A stretch of DNA of 64,000 bases from DATKLL01 sp035542475 (lineage in GTDB: Bacteria > Desulfobacterota > Syntrophia > Syntrophales > UBA2185): assembly GCA_035542475.1 (NCBI GenBank), contig DATKLL010000189.1, positions 14,060 to 78,059 on the forward strand, given 5' to 3'. Positions 14,126 to 22,247 of this stretch are shown here, piece after piece (the first letter of the stretch is position 1; each line of letters opens with the position of its first letter). The notes below the pieces were generated by a model that searched no databases, had not been told where the DNA came from, and was given only the letters and a program-made list of their open reading frames with translations. Both the position numbers and the translations under genes were made by a program.

Positions 14126-16543
14126 ATGTTGCAGCACCTAGTCAGAGGATCATCCGGTAAAGACCAGTACAAGGTTATATGGGAAAATGATCCGTATAGC
14201 GAAGAGGGGACTTTTACCTGGCCTGACGGCGGTCGATATACAGGTCAATGGATGGATGGTCTCCCTCATGGAGCGGGTACATATACATGGCCGGATGGCA
14301 GCAAATATGAAGGTGAATGGAATGAAGGACTGCCCCACGGAAAGGGGGAATTTACATATCCTGATGGGACAAAATATTACGGAGAATGGAAGGACGGCAG
14401 AAAAGAAGAGGCAAAAGCAAAGGACAGGAAAGGGGCTTTAGAGGAAGTTGGAATTAAAAGAGAAGCTCGACTAGAAGAAGAGGCGAAGGTATGGGAGGCG
14501 GCTGAAAAGAAGGCAAAGGAGGAAGCGGCGGCCAAGAAGAAGGCGGATGCGGAAGCAAAGGCCAGAGCGGAAGCCGAAGCAAAGCTCAAGAAAGAAGAGG
14601 CGGCCAGGCTCAAAGCGGAGATGGAAGCCAGGGCTAAAGCTGAAGAGGTCGACCGGCTGATAGTCGAGCTGAAGGCAAAAGCAGATGCAGAGACGGAAGC
14701 GAAGACCAGGGCAGAAGAGGCGGCCCGATTAGCAGTAGAATTGAAAGAGCGTCAAGAGGCGGAAGCGAAGGCCAGGGCGGGAGCAGAGGCAAAACTCAGG
14801 GAGGAAGAGGCAGCCAGACGCAAGGCGGAAGCGGAAGTCAGGGCGAAAGCGGAGGCGTTTGACCGGTTAGTGGCCGAGCTGAAGGCAAAGGAGGAAGCGG
14901 AGGCGGAAGCAAAAGCTAAGGTTGAGACGAGGGTCAGGGAGGAAGAGACAGCCAGACGCAGGGCGGAGCTGGAAGCCACCGGTAAAGCAGAAGAAATGGA
15001 CCGGCTTACAGCTGAGTTGAAGGCAAAAGAGAGAGCAAAGGCAGAAGCGAGGAAAAGAGCGGAAGAGGCAGCCCGCTTAGCGGCAGAATTAAAGGCGCGG
15101 GAAGAAGCGGAAGCGAAAGCCAGAGCGGATGCGGAAGCACGCGTCAGAGAGGAAGAGGAGGCCAGGCTCAAGGCAGAGTCGGAAGCCAGGACAAAAACGG
15201 AAGAAGTAGAGCGGTTGGTGGCCGAATTAAAAGTAAAAGAGAATGCGGAAGCGGAAGCGAAGGCCAGAGCGGAAGAGGCGGCCCGATTGGCGGAGGGTTT
15301 AAAGGCAAGGGAGGAAGCGGAAGCGAAAGCCAGAGCGGATGCGGAAGCACGCGTCAAGGAGGAAGAGGAAGCCAGACGCAAGGCGGAGACGGAGGCCAGG
15401 GTTAAAGCGGAAGAGGTTGAACGGCTGATGGCAGAGCTTAAGGCAAAAGCTGAAGCAGAATCTAAGGCAAAGACAGAACTGGAAATACTGCTGGCAGGGG
15501 AGGCAAAAGCGCGGGAGGAAGCCGAAAGGAGGGCAAAGGCGGAAGAAGAAGCCAGACGTAAGGCAGAAATGGAAGCCAGGGCCAAAGTACAAGAGATAGA
15601 AAAGCTAGAAGCCGAGTTACAGTCAAGAGAAGAGGCGGTTGCTAAGGTGAGGGCTGCAGTGGAATCACAGCTGACAGATGATACTAAGGCCATGATCCTG
15701 ATGCGGAGGAGAGAGGAAGCGGAAGCGAGGAAAAGGGCGGAAGAAGAGGCCAGACTCAAGGCGGAGACAGAAGCCAGGATTAAGGCTGAAGAGGGAGAGC
15801 GACTGGCGGCAGAGTTGAAAGAAAAGGCAGGAGAATTAACAGAAAAGGAAGCAGAGGATGAACTTATAGAAGGGCAGGAATCTTTACCTGCTGAAACGAA
15901 GACAGATATTGCCAACGGACAGTGGTCCGTAAACTATGATGATGGCCGCAGCTATATTGGTGAACTGCGGGATGATCTCCCCCAAGGACATGGTACCATG
16001 ACCTTTCCTGACGGCGGCGAGTATGTAGGCGAGTGGAGCGCCGGGAAAAAGAACGGGCATGGTATATTCACATTCACGGACGGGTCCGTCTATGTTGGTC
16101 AATGGAGTAAAGACGTGATGGAAGGTGAGGGGTTCCTGACTCTGCATGGTGGAGGGAAGTATACAGGCACATGGAAAAATAATTTATATCACGGAGAGGG
16201 TGTCGAAATCCATCCTGATGGAAAAAAATATGAGGGCCAGTTTAAGGAGGGGAAATATGAAGGTAATGGAACCTTGATCCTGGCCAATGAAACAAAATAT
16301 GTTGGTGAGTTTAAAAATGGCCTGTCAAATGGAAAAGGTGTTCTGACATATCCTAATGGCGACAAATATGAGGGTGAGTTTAAAAGTAACAAATATCATG
16401 GACGAGGGACGCTTACACTGACTGATGGAAGGAAATACACCGGCGAACTGGAAAATGGCCTGCCTCATGGACGGGGAATGATGACATTTCCGGACGGCAG
16501 AAAATTCGTAGGCCAATTCAAGGATGGCAAGTTTATAGGATAA
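14126..16543 (+). CDS. MORN - long coiled coil - MORN repeat protein
   Basis: 805 residues with no signal peptide or membrane segment. Residues about 20-90 contain three to four MORN repeats (GTFTWPDGGRYTGQWMDGLP). Residues about 95-590 are a highly charged Ala/Glu/Lys/Arg coiled coil built from tandem units of 70 residues; for example the sequences starting AARLAAELKAREEAEAKA and AARLAEGLKAREEAEAKA are 70 residues apart, and the DNA copies around 15104 and 15314 are almost identical over 40 bases, showing recent repeat exchange. Residues about 600-805 hold roughly nine more MORN repeats. MORN repeats bind lipids or proteins in eukaryotes; their roles in bacteria are poorly known. A dumbbell shape with two binding ends joined by a rod (up to about 70 nm if fully helical) suggests a spacer or scaffold. 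It is followed after 33 bases by a second MORN gene. Confidence 0.85.
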   Translation: MLQHLVRGSSGKDQYKVIWENDPYSEEGTFTWPDGGRYTGQWMDGLPHGAGTYTWPDGSKYEGEWNEGLPHGKGEFTYPDGTKYYGEWKDGRKEEAKAKDRKGALEEVGIKREARLEEEAKVWEAAEKKAKEEAAAKKKADAEAKARAEAEAKLKKEEAARLKAEMEARAKAEEVDRLIVELKAKADAETEAKTRAEEAARLAVELKERQEAEAKARAGAEAKLREEEAARRKAEAEVRAKAEAFDRLVAELKAKEEAEAEAKAKVETRVREEETARRRAELEATGKAEEMDRLTAELKAKERAKAEARKRAEEAARLAAELKAREEAEAKARADAEARVREEEEARLKAESEARTKTEEVERLVAELKVKENAEAEAKARAEEAARLAEGLKAREEAEAKARADAEARVKEEEEARRKAETEARVKAEEVERLMAELKAKAEAESKAKTELEILLAGEAKAREEAERRAKAEEEARRKAEMEARAKVQEIEKLEAELQSREEAVAKVRAAVESQLTDDTKAMILMRRREEAEARKRAEEEARLKAETEARIKAEEGERLAAELKEKAGELTEKEAEDELIEGQESLPAETKTDIANGQWSVNYDDGRSYIGELRDDLPQGHGTMTFPDGGEYVGEWSAGKKNGHGIFTFTDGSVYVGQWSKDVMEGEGFLTLHGGGKYTGTWKNNLYHGEGVEIHPDGKKYEGQFKEGKYEGNGTLILANETKYVGEFKNGLSNGKGVLTYPNGDKYEGEFKSNKYHGRGTLTLTDGRKYTGELENGLPHGRGMMTFPDGRKFVGQFKDGKFIG
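14560..15830 (+). repeat. In-gene tandem repeats of about 210 bp (70 codons) in the MORN coiled coil
   Basis: Several degenerate units encode the coiled coil; some lack 24 codons, giving a 46-codon spacing. The best preserved pair is 15104-15146 and 15314-15356, identical over about 43 bases with an offset of exactly 210. Confidence 0.7.
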
Positions 16544-16576
16544 TGAAATGCTGATGCGCCGGATGGGTGAACTATA

Positions 16577-17164
16577 TTGAAAAAACTGACAATAAAAACC
16601 TCCAGTAGGGAAAAAGTTGAGTTTGAATGGAAGGATGATTCGTACAGCGGTAAAGGAATTTATTCCCATCCGGACGGCAGCAGTTATGATGGCCAGTTTA
16701 AAGAAGGATGTTTCCATGGAAAGGGAATTTACAAATGGCCTGATGGGAGTAGGTATGATGGTGAGTGGCAGAACGGCCTTCCAGGTGGTCAGGGAAGCAT
16801 GGTTCTTCTGAATGGCGGTCAATATAAAGGAGGATGGAAGGAGGGGGTTTTTGACGGTAAGGGGTTTTTGACCCTGCCGGATGGAAGCAGGTATAACGGA
16901 CAGTGGAAGGACGGCAGGAAGACAGGGAGGGGTGTTATAACCCTTCCGGACGGTAAAAAGTATGATGGTGAGTGGGAAAATGATAAATTTCACGGTAAAG
17001 GGATTCTGACGTTCCCGGATGGCTCCAGTTATCAGGGAGAATGGAGAGAAGACAAGTATTGCGGTACGGGAATTTTAACCCTGCCTGACGGATCGAAACA
17101 TGACGGCAAATGGGAAGGTGATAAATTCAAATTCATCTTTAAAAAAGATGCAAAACGTTTGTAA
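16577..17164 (+). CDS. MORN-repeat protein
   Basis: 195 residues starting at TTG 16577, preceded by GGGTGA six bases upstream. After a short basic N-terminus the protein is about seven MORN repeats (GKGIYSHPDGSSYDGQFKEG and similar), ending in a Lys/Phe-rich tail. There is no signal peptide. It lies 33 bases after the long MORN-coiled-coil gene, in the same direction, and its repeats resemble the C-terminal repeats of that protein, so it may have arisen by partial duplication and may bind the same target. Bacterial MORN proteins have no agreed function. Confidence 0.8.
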   Translation: MKKLTIKTSSREKVEFEWKDDSYSGKGIYSHPDGSSYDGQFKEGCFHGKGIYKWPDGSRYDGEWQNGLPGGQGSMVLLNGGQYKGGWKEGVFDGKGFLTLPDGSRYNGQWKDGRKTGRGVITLPDGKKYDGEWENDKFHGKGILTFPDGSSYQGEWREDKYCGTGILTLPDGSKHDGKWEGDKFKFIFKKDAKRL

Positions 17165-17216
17165 TTTTATGGATATCATTGAGGCATACTTGAAAAAGTA
17201 GAATGGGTTCTTTACC

Positions 17217-17245
17217 TTGACATATAAATCCTTTTTATCTATACT
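17217..17245 (+). promoter_or_regulatory. Sigma-70 promoter for the CBS/PAS hybrid kinase
   Basis: TTGACA at 17217-17222 and TATACT at 17240-17245 with a 17-base spacer, about 70 bases before the start codon. Confidence 0.7.
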
Positions 17246-17313
17246 GAATTATTAAAAAACTTTCGATTTATAAATAGCACACTAGTCCTAAGAGATTATC
17301 CTCAAAAAGGTAA

Positions 17314-19674
17314 ATGATGCGAGAACAGCGGTTAAGTGAAATATTAACCCCGGGGGTAATTGGCGTTCCCGCCACTGCAACAGTTTCCAAAGCGATAGAT
17401 ATCATGCGCAGCAGGAATATCAGTTGCGTTGTAATCCTTGAAAAGAACAAGCCCATAGGCATCTTTACCGAACGTAACGTGGTAAATTTCGTCGCTCGTC
17501 ATGGGTTGGGTTTTGACGACATTGAAATAAAAGATTTGATGACGTCACCAGTCTTAACTGCAACCAAGGATACAGGCATATATACGGCCTATAATTTACT
17601 TGCCGCAAATAAAATACGACATCTTGTCGTGGTCGATGACGAAGACCACTCAGTTGGTGTAGTGACTCAATCTAACATAGTTAAACATCTCGGCTATGAA
17701 TACTTCATCGAAATCAAGAGAATCTCAGAAATAATGAGTAGATCAGTCATTACCATTCCAAAGGGCGTTACTGTGCGACAGGCTTTAACCGAAATGGCGG
17801 ATAAAACCGTAAGCTGCCTGGTAGTCGCGGATAATAATCATCCTGTAGGCATAATGACAGAGCGTGATGTAGCCCAATTGCTGATAGACCATCATGATAT
17901 CCGGCGGATGAAAGTCGAAGAGGTGATGACCCATCCGGTCCAAACCGTCCTGTGGAATATGCCGGTCCACGAAGCTACCAAAATAATGAAACAGAAAAAA
18001 ATCCGCAGGCTCGTTGTTGTAAATAAAAATGGCGAAATTGCCGGGTTGGTTACGCAGTCGGATATAATCAAAGGGTTGGAAGGTAAATACATCGATACCC
18101 TCAAGCATATAATCAGGGAAAAGGACTTACAAATTGAGAACACATTGAGAGATTTGACGGAAAAAAGCATCTATCTTGACAACATTCTCCGTTCATCTAT
18201 GGATGTAGGCATTGCGGCAACGGATATCAATTTCCGCATAGCTTATTTCAATCCGGTCGCAGAAGAAATCCTCGGCTGTAAGGCCAAAGATGTCATTGGC
18301 AGGGATGCCAGAGAAATTCGTATCGAACAAGGGATTGAAGCGTCCCGGTTCGACAGAGCTGTTGAAACAATAAAAAATAAAAAAAGCCATATCTTCACGT
18401 TTGAAAAAGCTGAAAAGAAGGGAAGACGGATCATTCAAGCCAGAGTCTCCGGAATCTGGGACAAAGAGCATAATCTGATAGGGTTTGTTCTCATGCTTCG
18501 TGATATCACCGAACGCAGGAGAATGGAAGAAGAGCTGTTAAAAGCCCAGAAGCTCGAGTCTACAGGTATTCTAGCAGGCGGGATTGCGCACGATTTCAAC
18601 AATCTTCTGACCGCGATTCTCGGTAACATCTCTCTCGCACAGATCCACCTGAAACCCGGAGACAAAATTTTCAAGATGCTTTCAAAAGCAGAAAAATCTT
18701 GTATCAAGGCGAAGAATTTAACACAGCAATTGACCACTTTCGCCAAGAGAGAGGCGCCTGTTAAAAAAACAGAGCCACTCCAAGGCTTAATAAGGGACGC
18801 GGTCAATTATGCATTGAGCGGCTCCAACGTTAAATGCCAGATTGAGTTGGTTGAAGATCTCTGGCCGGTTAATTGCGATCAGGGACAGATAACACAGATG
18901 CTCACCAATATGGTCATTAATGCCATAGAGGCTATGCCGGAAGGCGGGATCATGAAGGTCAAGGCAAAAAACGAACAATTGGCAGATGACATTCCGCCCC
19001 TGGCAAAAGGAAGTTACATCAGGCTTTCCATCAAGGATCATGGGACAGGAATCCCGCAGGAACATCTGTCCAAGATATTTGACCCATATTTTAGTACCAA
19101 ACAACGGGGTGCATTGAAAGGTATGGGGCTCGGCCTTTCAATAGCCTATTCTATTGTGAAAAATCATGATGGACACATCTGGGCGGAATCCAAACCCGGC
19201 GGCGGCTCGACATTCCATGTCCTTCTACCGGCTTTCGGAGGGAAAGCACCAGAGGTCAGTAAACATGAAAAAAAACCTATCCACGGTTCAGGGAAGATCC
19301 TTGTTATGGATGATGAAGATTTAATTAGAAATATTGCAGGCAAGGTACTCAAATATCTCGGATATGAGGTAAATTTTTCCAAAGATGGTGAGGATGCGAT
19401 AGAGCAGTTCAAGAAGGCCAAAAAATCGGAAAAACCTTTCGATGCCGTAATCCTTGATCTCACAATTCCGGGTGGCATGGGAGGGAAGGAAACCATTGAA
19501 AAACTGCGCGAGATAGATAAAGGAATTAAGGCGATTATTTCCACCGGTTATACCGATGACACGATTATATCCAATTACCGGGACTACGGTTTCAGCGGTG
19601 TCGTTTCCAAACCTTACACAACCGAGGAACTCAGCGAAGTTTTGCACGATGTCCTCTCCAAAAAAGTACGGTGA
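17314..19674 (+). CDS. Soluble hybrid histidine kinase with four CBS motifs, PAS and receiver
   Basis: 786 residues and no membrane helices. Four CBS motifs occupy about 1-255 as two Bateman modules (SEILTPGVIGVPATATVSKA, KDLMTSPVLTATKDTGIYTA, SEIMSRSVITIPKGVTVRQA, EEVMTHPVQTVLWNMPVHEA). A short coiled link leads to a PAS domain (ILRSSMDVGIAATDINFRIA), a HisKA box (AGGIAHDFNNLLTAILGN), an HATPase (DHGTGIPQEHLSKIFDPYF, GLGLSIAYSIV) and a C-terminal receiver with D in DAVILDLTIPGG and K in VVSKPYTTEEL. CBS pairs usually bind adenine nucleotides, so the kinase may report on energy charge or a nucleotide messenger. It overlaps the next gene by four bases (GTGA), so the double-GAF protein probably works with it. 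Confidence 0.92.
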   Translation: MMREQRLSEILTPGVIGVPATATVSKAIDIMRSRNISCVVILEKNKPIGIFTERNVVNFVARHGLGFDDIEIKDLMTSPVLTATKDTGIYTAYNLLAANKIRHLVVVDDEDHSVGVVTQSNIVKHLGYEYFIEIKRISEIMSRSVITIPKGVTVRQALTEMADKTVSCLVVADNNHPVGIMTERDVAQLLIDHHDIRRMKVEEVMTHPVQTVLWNMPVHEATKIMKQKKIRRLVVVNKNGEIAGLVTQSDIIKGLEGKYIDTLKHIIREKDLQIENTLRDLTEKSIYLDNILRSSMDVGIAATDINFRIAYFNPVAEEILGCKAKDVIGRDAREIRIEQGIEASRFDRAVETIKNKKSHIFTFEKAEKKGRRIIQARVSGIWDKEHNLIGFVLMLRDITERRRMEEELLKAQKLESTGILAGGIAHDFNNLLTAILGNISLAQIHLKPGDKIFKMLSKAEKSCIKAKNLTQQLTTFAKREAPVKKTEPLQGLIRDAVNYALSGSNVKCQIELVEDLWPVNCDQGQITQMLTNMVINAIEAMPEGGIMKVKAKNEQLADDIPPLAKGSYIRLSIKDHGTGIPQEHLSKIFDPYFSTKQRGALKGMGLGLSIAYSIVKNHDGHIWAESKPGGGSTFHVLLPAFGGKAPEVSKHEKKPIHGSGKILVMDDEDLIRNIAGKVLKYLGYEVNFSKDGEDAIEQFKKAKKSEKPFDAVILDLTIPGGMGGKETIEKLREIDKGIKAIISTGYTDDTIISNYRDYGFSGVVSKPYTTEELSEVLHDVLSKKVR

Positions 19675-20852
19675 CGGCAATGCATAAAACGATTGAATAC
19701 TTCCGAACCTTCTTTGATGTAAGTCAGGCGATTTTTTCATCGCAGTCCCTGAATAATACCCTCAAACTCCTGATTAAGAGAACCGTCAGCGCCCTCGGAG
19801 CCCAGGCGGGAAGCCTGCGGCTCGTGAATGAAAAGACTCACCTCCTGGAATTGGCAGCATCGTACTTGCTGAGTAAAAAGTATTTGAGTAAAGGACCTTT
19901 GAGTTGTGACCTGAGTATTCCGGAAGTATTGAAGGGAAAGGTTGTCATTATCAAGGACGCTTTCAATGATCCAAGAATTCAGTATAAAGCGGAGGCGATG
20001 AAAGAAGGCATCAATACCATTCTGTCAGTTCCGGTGGTTTCCGGCAATAAGGTCATAGGGGTTCTCAGACTTTACTCGGGAGAGCCTCGCGATTTCAGCG
20101 ACAAGGAAATCGAGTTTATCTCAGCCCTTGCTGAAATCGGAGGTCTTGCTATTGCCAATGCAAAGATCTATGAAGATGAGGGCATCAAACTTTCTTCTCT
20201 TCTCAAAGATGTCGGTATTAAACTTCCGGAGGAACCGGCAAGACCGAAACAGAAACTAAAGTCGTTTGCCCTGGAACCGGCTGACCCATCCAGGAGCCTG
20301 GAATATTTCAGGGGAATCCATACGATCGCAAAGGCTATTTTATCTACACTGGATAGCCAGCAGGTTATAGACCTTGTGATAGAAATAGTTATCGCCATAA
20401 TGAAAGTAAAGGCCTGCTCTATTCGCCTTATAAACGAGACAACGAGAGAACTGGAACTGGTCGCATCCAGGGGATTGAGTGAACGTTATCTGAAAAAGGG
20501 GCCGCTTCACATAGACAAGAGTATACGTGAGACCCTGACGGGTACACCTGTTTTGATCGCGGATGCCAGAACCGACCCGCGGATCGAGTACCAACCAGAA
20601 AAATCCCAGGAAGGGATTATATCCATACTGTCACTTCCGATTATCGCAAGGAAGCGAGTGATAGGGATATTGCGCCTGTATTCTGGGGAACCAAGGCGGT
20701 ACAGCAGGGAGGAGGTGGCCTTCCTTTCAGCGATCGCGGAGCTGGCGGGGATCGCGATCATAAACGCACAGCTTTATGAAAGAACGAAGTACGATCTGTC
20801 CTTCTGGAAGACGACCCTAGGATACCTCGATGTCGGACGTAAAAAAAAATAG
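19671..20852 (+). CDS. Protein with two GAF domains
   Basis: 393 residues if started at the GTG that overlaps the previous stop (GTGA); the ATG at 19680 is also possible. Two similar GAF domains cover about 20-165 and 210-365 (LLIKRTVSALGAQAGSLRLV and VIEIVIAIMKVKACSIRLIN; both end with VIGVLRLYSGEPR.FS or its equivalent). The halves look like an internal duplication. There is no output domain, so the protein probably binds a small ligand or nucleotide and passes the state to a partner, most simply the CBS/PAS hybrid kinase with which it is translationally coupled. Ligand unknown. Confidence 0.85.
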   Translation: MTAMHKTIEYFRTFFDVSQAIFSSQSLNNTLKLLIKRTVSALGAQAGSLRLVNEKTHLLELAASYLLSKKYLSKGPLSCDLSIPEVLKGKVVIIKDAFNDPRIQYKAEAMKEGINTILSVPVVSGNKVIGVLRLYSGEPRDFSDKEIEFISALAEIGGLAIANAKIYEDEGIKLSSLLKDVGIKLPEEPARPKQKLKSFALEPADPSRSLEYFRGIHTIAKAILSTLDSQQVIDLVIEIVIAIMKVKACSIRLINETTRELELVASRGLSERYLKKGPLHIDKSIRETLTGTPVLIADARTDPRIEYQPEKSQEGIISILSLPIIARKRVIGILRLYSGEPRRYSREEVAFLSAIAELAGIAIINAQLYERTKYDLSFWKTTLGYLDVGRKKK

Positions 20853-21088
20853 TCAGTTGAGCCGTAAAGCGACTCACCAATTTAAATTATTCGCAGTTTA
20901 ATATAGTTTATTCATTATTTTCCTCAGGCCGACTGCGACCGCATTGGAAGCCTTGGACTCTTCAATCACACCGTCATTTGAAATAATCGAAAAAATATGT
21001 TAGCACCTGCTTCATGGTGAAGCCTTCCCTTGCTATCAGGTTCAGCAGGGATTATATTAAGTAAAAAATTAGTTAGAAAGAGTATGAA

Positions 21089-22186
21089 ATGAAATATATC
21101 GATGAATACAGGGACCGGACCCTTGTCAAGGACATTGTAGCCTCTATAGAAAAGCGTGCAAGCAAAATAAACAAAGAGATCACCTTAATGGAAATTTGCG
21201 GGACCCACACTCATGTGATCGGCCGCTACGGAATAAAGAAGCTGCTTCCCGCAAATATCAGGCTCGTTTCTGGACCTGGCTGCCCCGTTTGTGTTACATC
21301 GATTAGTGATGTGGACAAGGCCCTTTATTTGGCCGGGCTGAAGAATGTAATCTTCGCCACTTTCGGCGATATGCTGAGGGTGCCGGGTACGAATCGGACA
21401 AGCCTGCAAAAATCACGGGCGGAGGGCGCGGATGTCAGGGTCGTGGCATCAGCCGCAGACTGTATCGACATCGCTGAGAAGAACAGAGACAGGGAAGTGA
21501 TCATGATGGGAATAGGTTTTGAAACAACCGCTCCCACAATAGCAGCGGCCGTGGACCTGTTCCGGAAAAAGGGGATTAAAAACTTTTCCGTCTTCTGTGT
21601 GCATAAGATTGTACCCCCGGCCGTTAAGGCCCTAATTGATGACCCCTCCCTTAACATTGACGGATTTATCTGCCCGGGACATGTAAGCACCATTATCGGT
21701 ACCGATCCATATAAGATAATTACGGCAGCAGGAAGGGCTGCCGTAATTACAGGTTTTGAGCCGGTCGATATCATGGAAGGAATTCTGATGATCCTCGGCC
21801 AGATTGTGGGAGACAAAAAAGAGGTTGCCATACAGTACACACGGGGCGTCAAAAAGGAAGGTAACCCCCGTGCACGTGAGATAATGTACAAGGTCTTCCG
21901 GACAGGGGATGCGGAGTGGCGGGGACTCGGCAAAATACCCGGAAGCGGTCTTATACTCCGCGATGAATATAAGATGTACGACGCGGTTGAAAGATTTGAA
22001 ATCCCGCCGATCCACTCAGTGGAAATCAGGGGTTGCGGATGCGGGGATGTACTCAAAGGAATTATGCTTCCTCAGCAATGTTCCTTATTCAGAAAGACCT
22101 GCACCCCTACCAATCCCATAGGTCCCTGCATGGTCTCTTACGAGGGTACCTGCGCAGCTTATTACAAGTACCATCTTGATGAGTAA
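21089..22186 (+). CDS. hypD: Hydrogenase maturation protein HypD
   Basis: 365 residues, normal length. Signature motifs are present: EICGTHTHVIGRYGIKKLLP, SGPGCPVCVTS with the cysteine pair that holds the Fe(CN)2CO precursor, MMGIGFETTAPT, FICPGHVSTIIG, and the C-terminal cysteines of the [4Fe-4S] cluster (GCGCGDVLKG, CSLFRKTCTP, GPCMVSYEGTCAAYY). HypD forms a complex with HypC and passes the Fe(CN)2CO unit to [NiFe]-hydrogenase. HypF follows 61 bases downstream. No hypC or hypE is found in the window; in many genomes hypC directly precedes hypD, but the 236 bases upstream hold no such gene. Confidence 0.96.
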   Translation: MKYIDEYRDRTLVKDIVASIEKRASKINKEITLMEICGTHTHVIGRYGIKKLLPANIRLVSGPGCPVCVTSISDVDKALYLAGLKNVIFATFGDMLRVPGTNRTSLQKSRAEGADVRVVASAADCIDIAEKNRDREVIMMGIGFETTAPTIAAAVDLFRKKGIKNFSVFCVHKIVPPAVKALIDDPSLNIDGFICPGHVSTIIGTDPYKIITAAGRAAVITGFEPVDIMEGILMILGQIVGDKKEVAIQYTRGVKKEGNPRAREIMYKVFRTGDAEWRGLGKIPGSGLILRDEYKMYDAVERFEIPPIHSVEIRGCGCGDVLKGIMLPQQCSLFRKTCTPTNPIGPCMVSYEGTCAAYYKYHLDE

Positions 22187-22247
22187 TATTCGCAGTCTCG
22201 TTTTCCCTTTGTCAATGGGCACCCAATTGAATTTTGAATGACGGAAT

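Noticed and set aside
14752..15915. Long minus-strand open frame opposite the MORN coiled coil
   Set aside because: It is the complement of Ala/Glu/Lys-rich repeats, giving Ser/Ala-rich low-complexity sequence with no motifs or ribosome site.
20853..21088. hypC upstream of hypD
   Set aside because: No 70-90 codon frame with the HypC start MC(L/I).(I/V)P is present; the gap holds only small hairpins.
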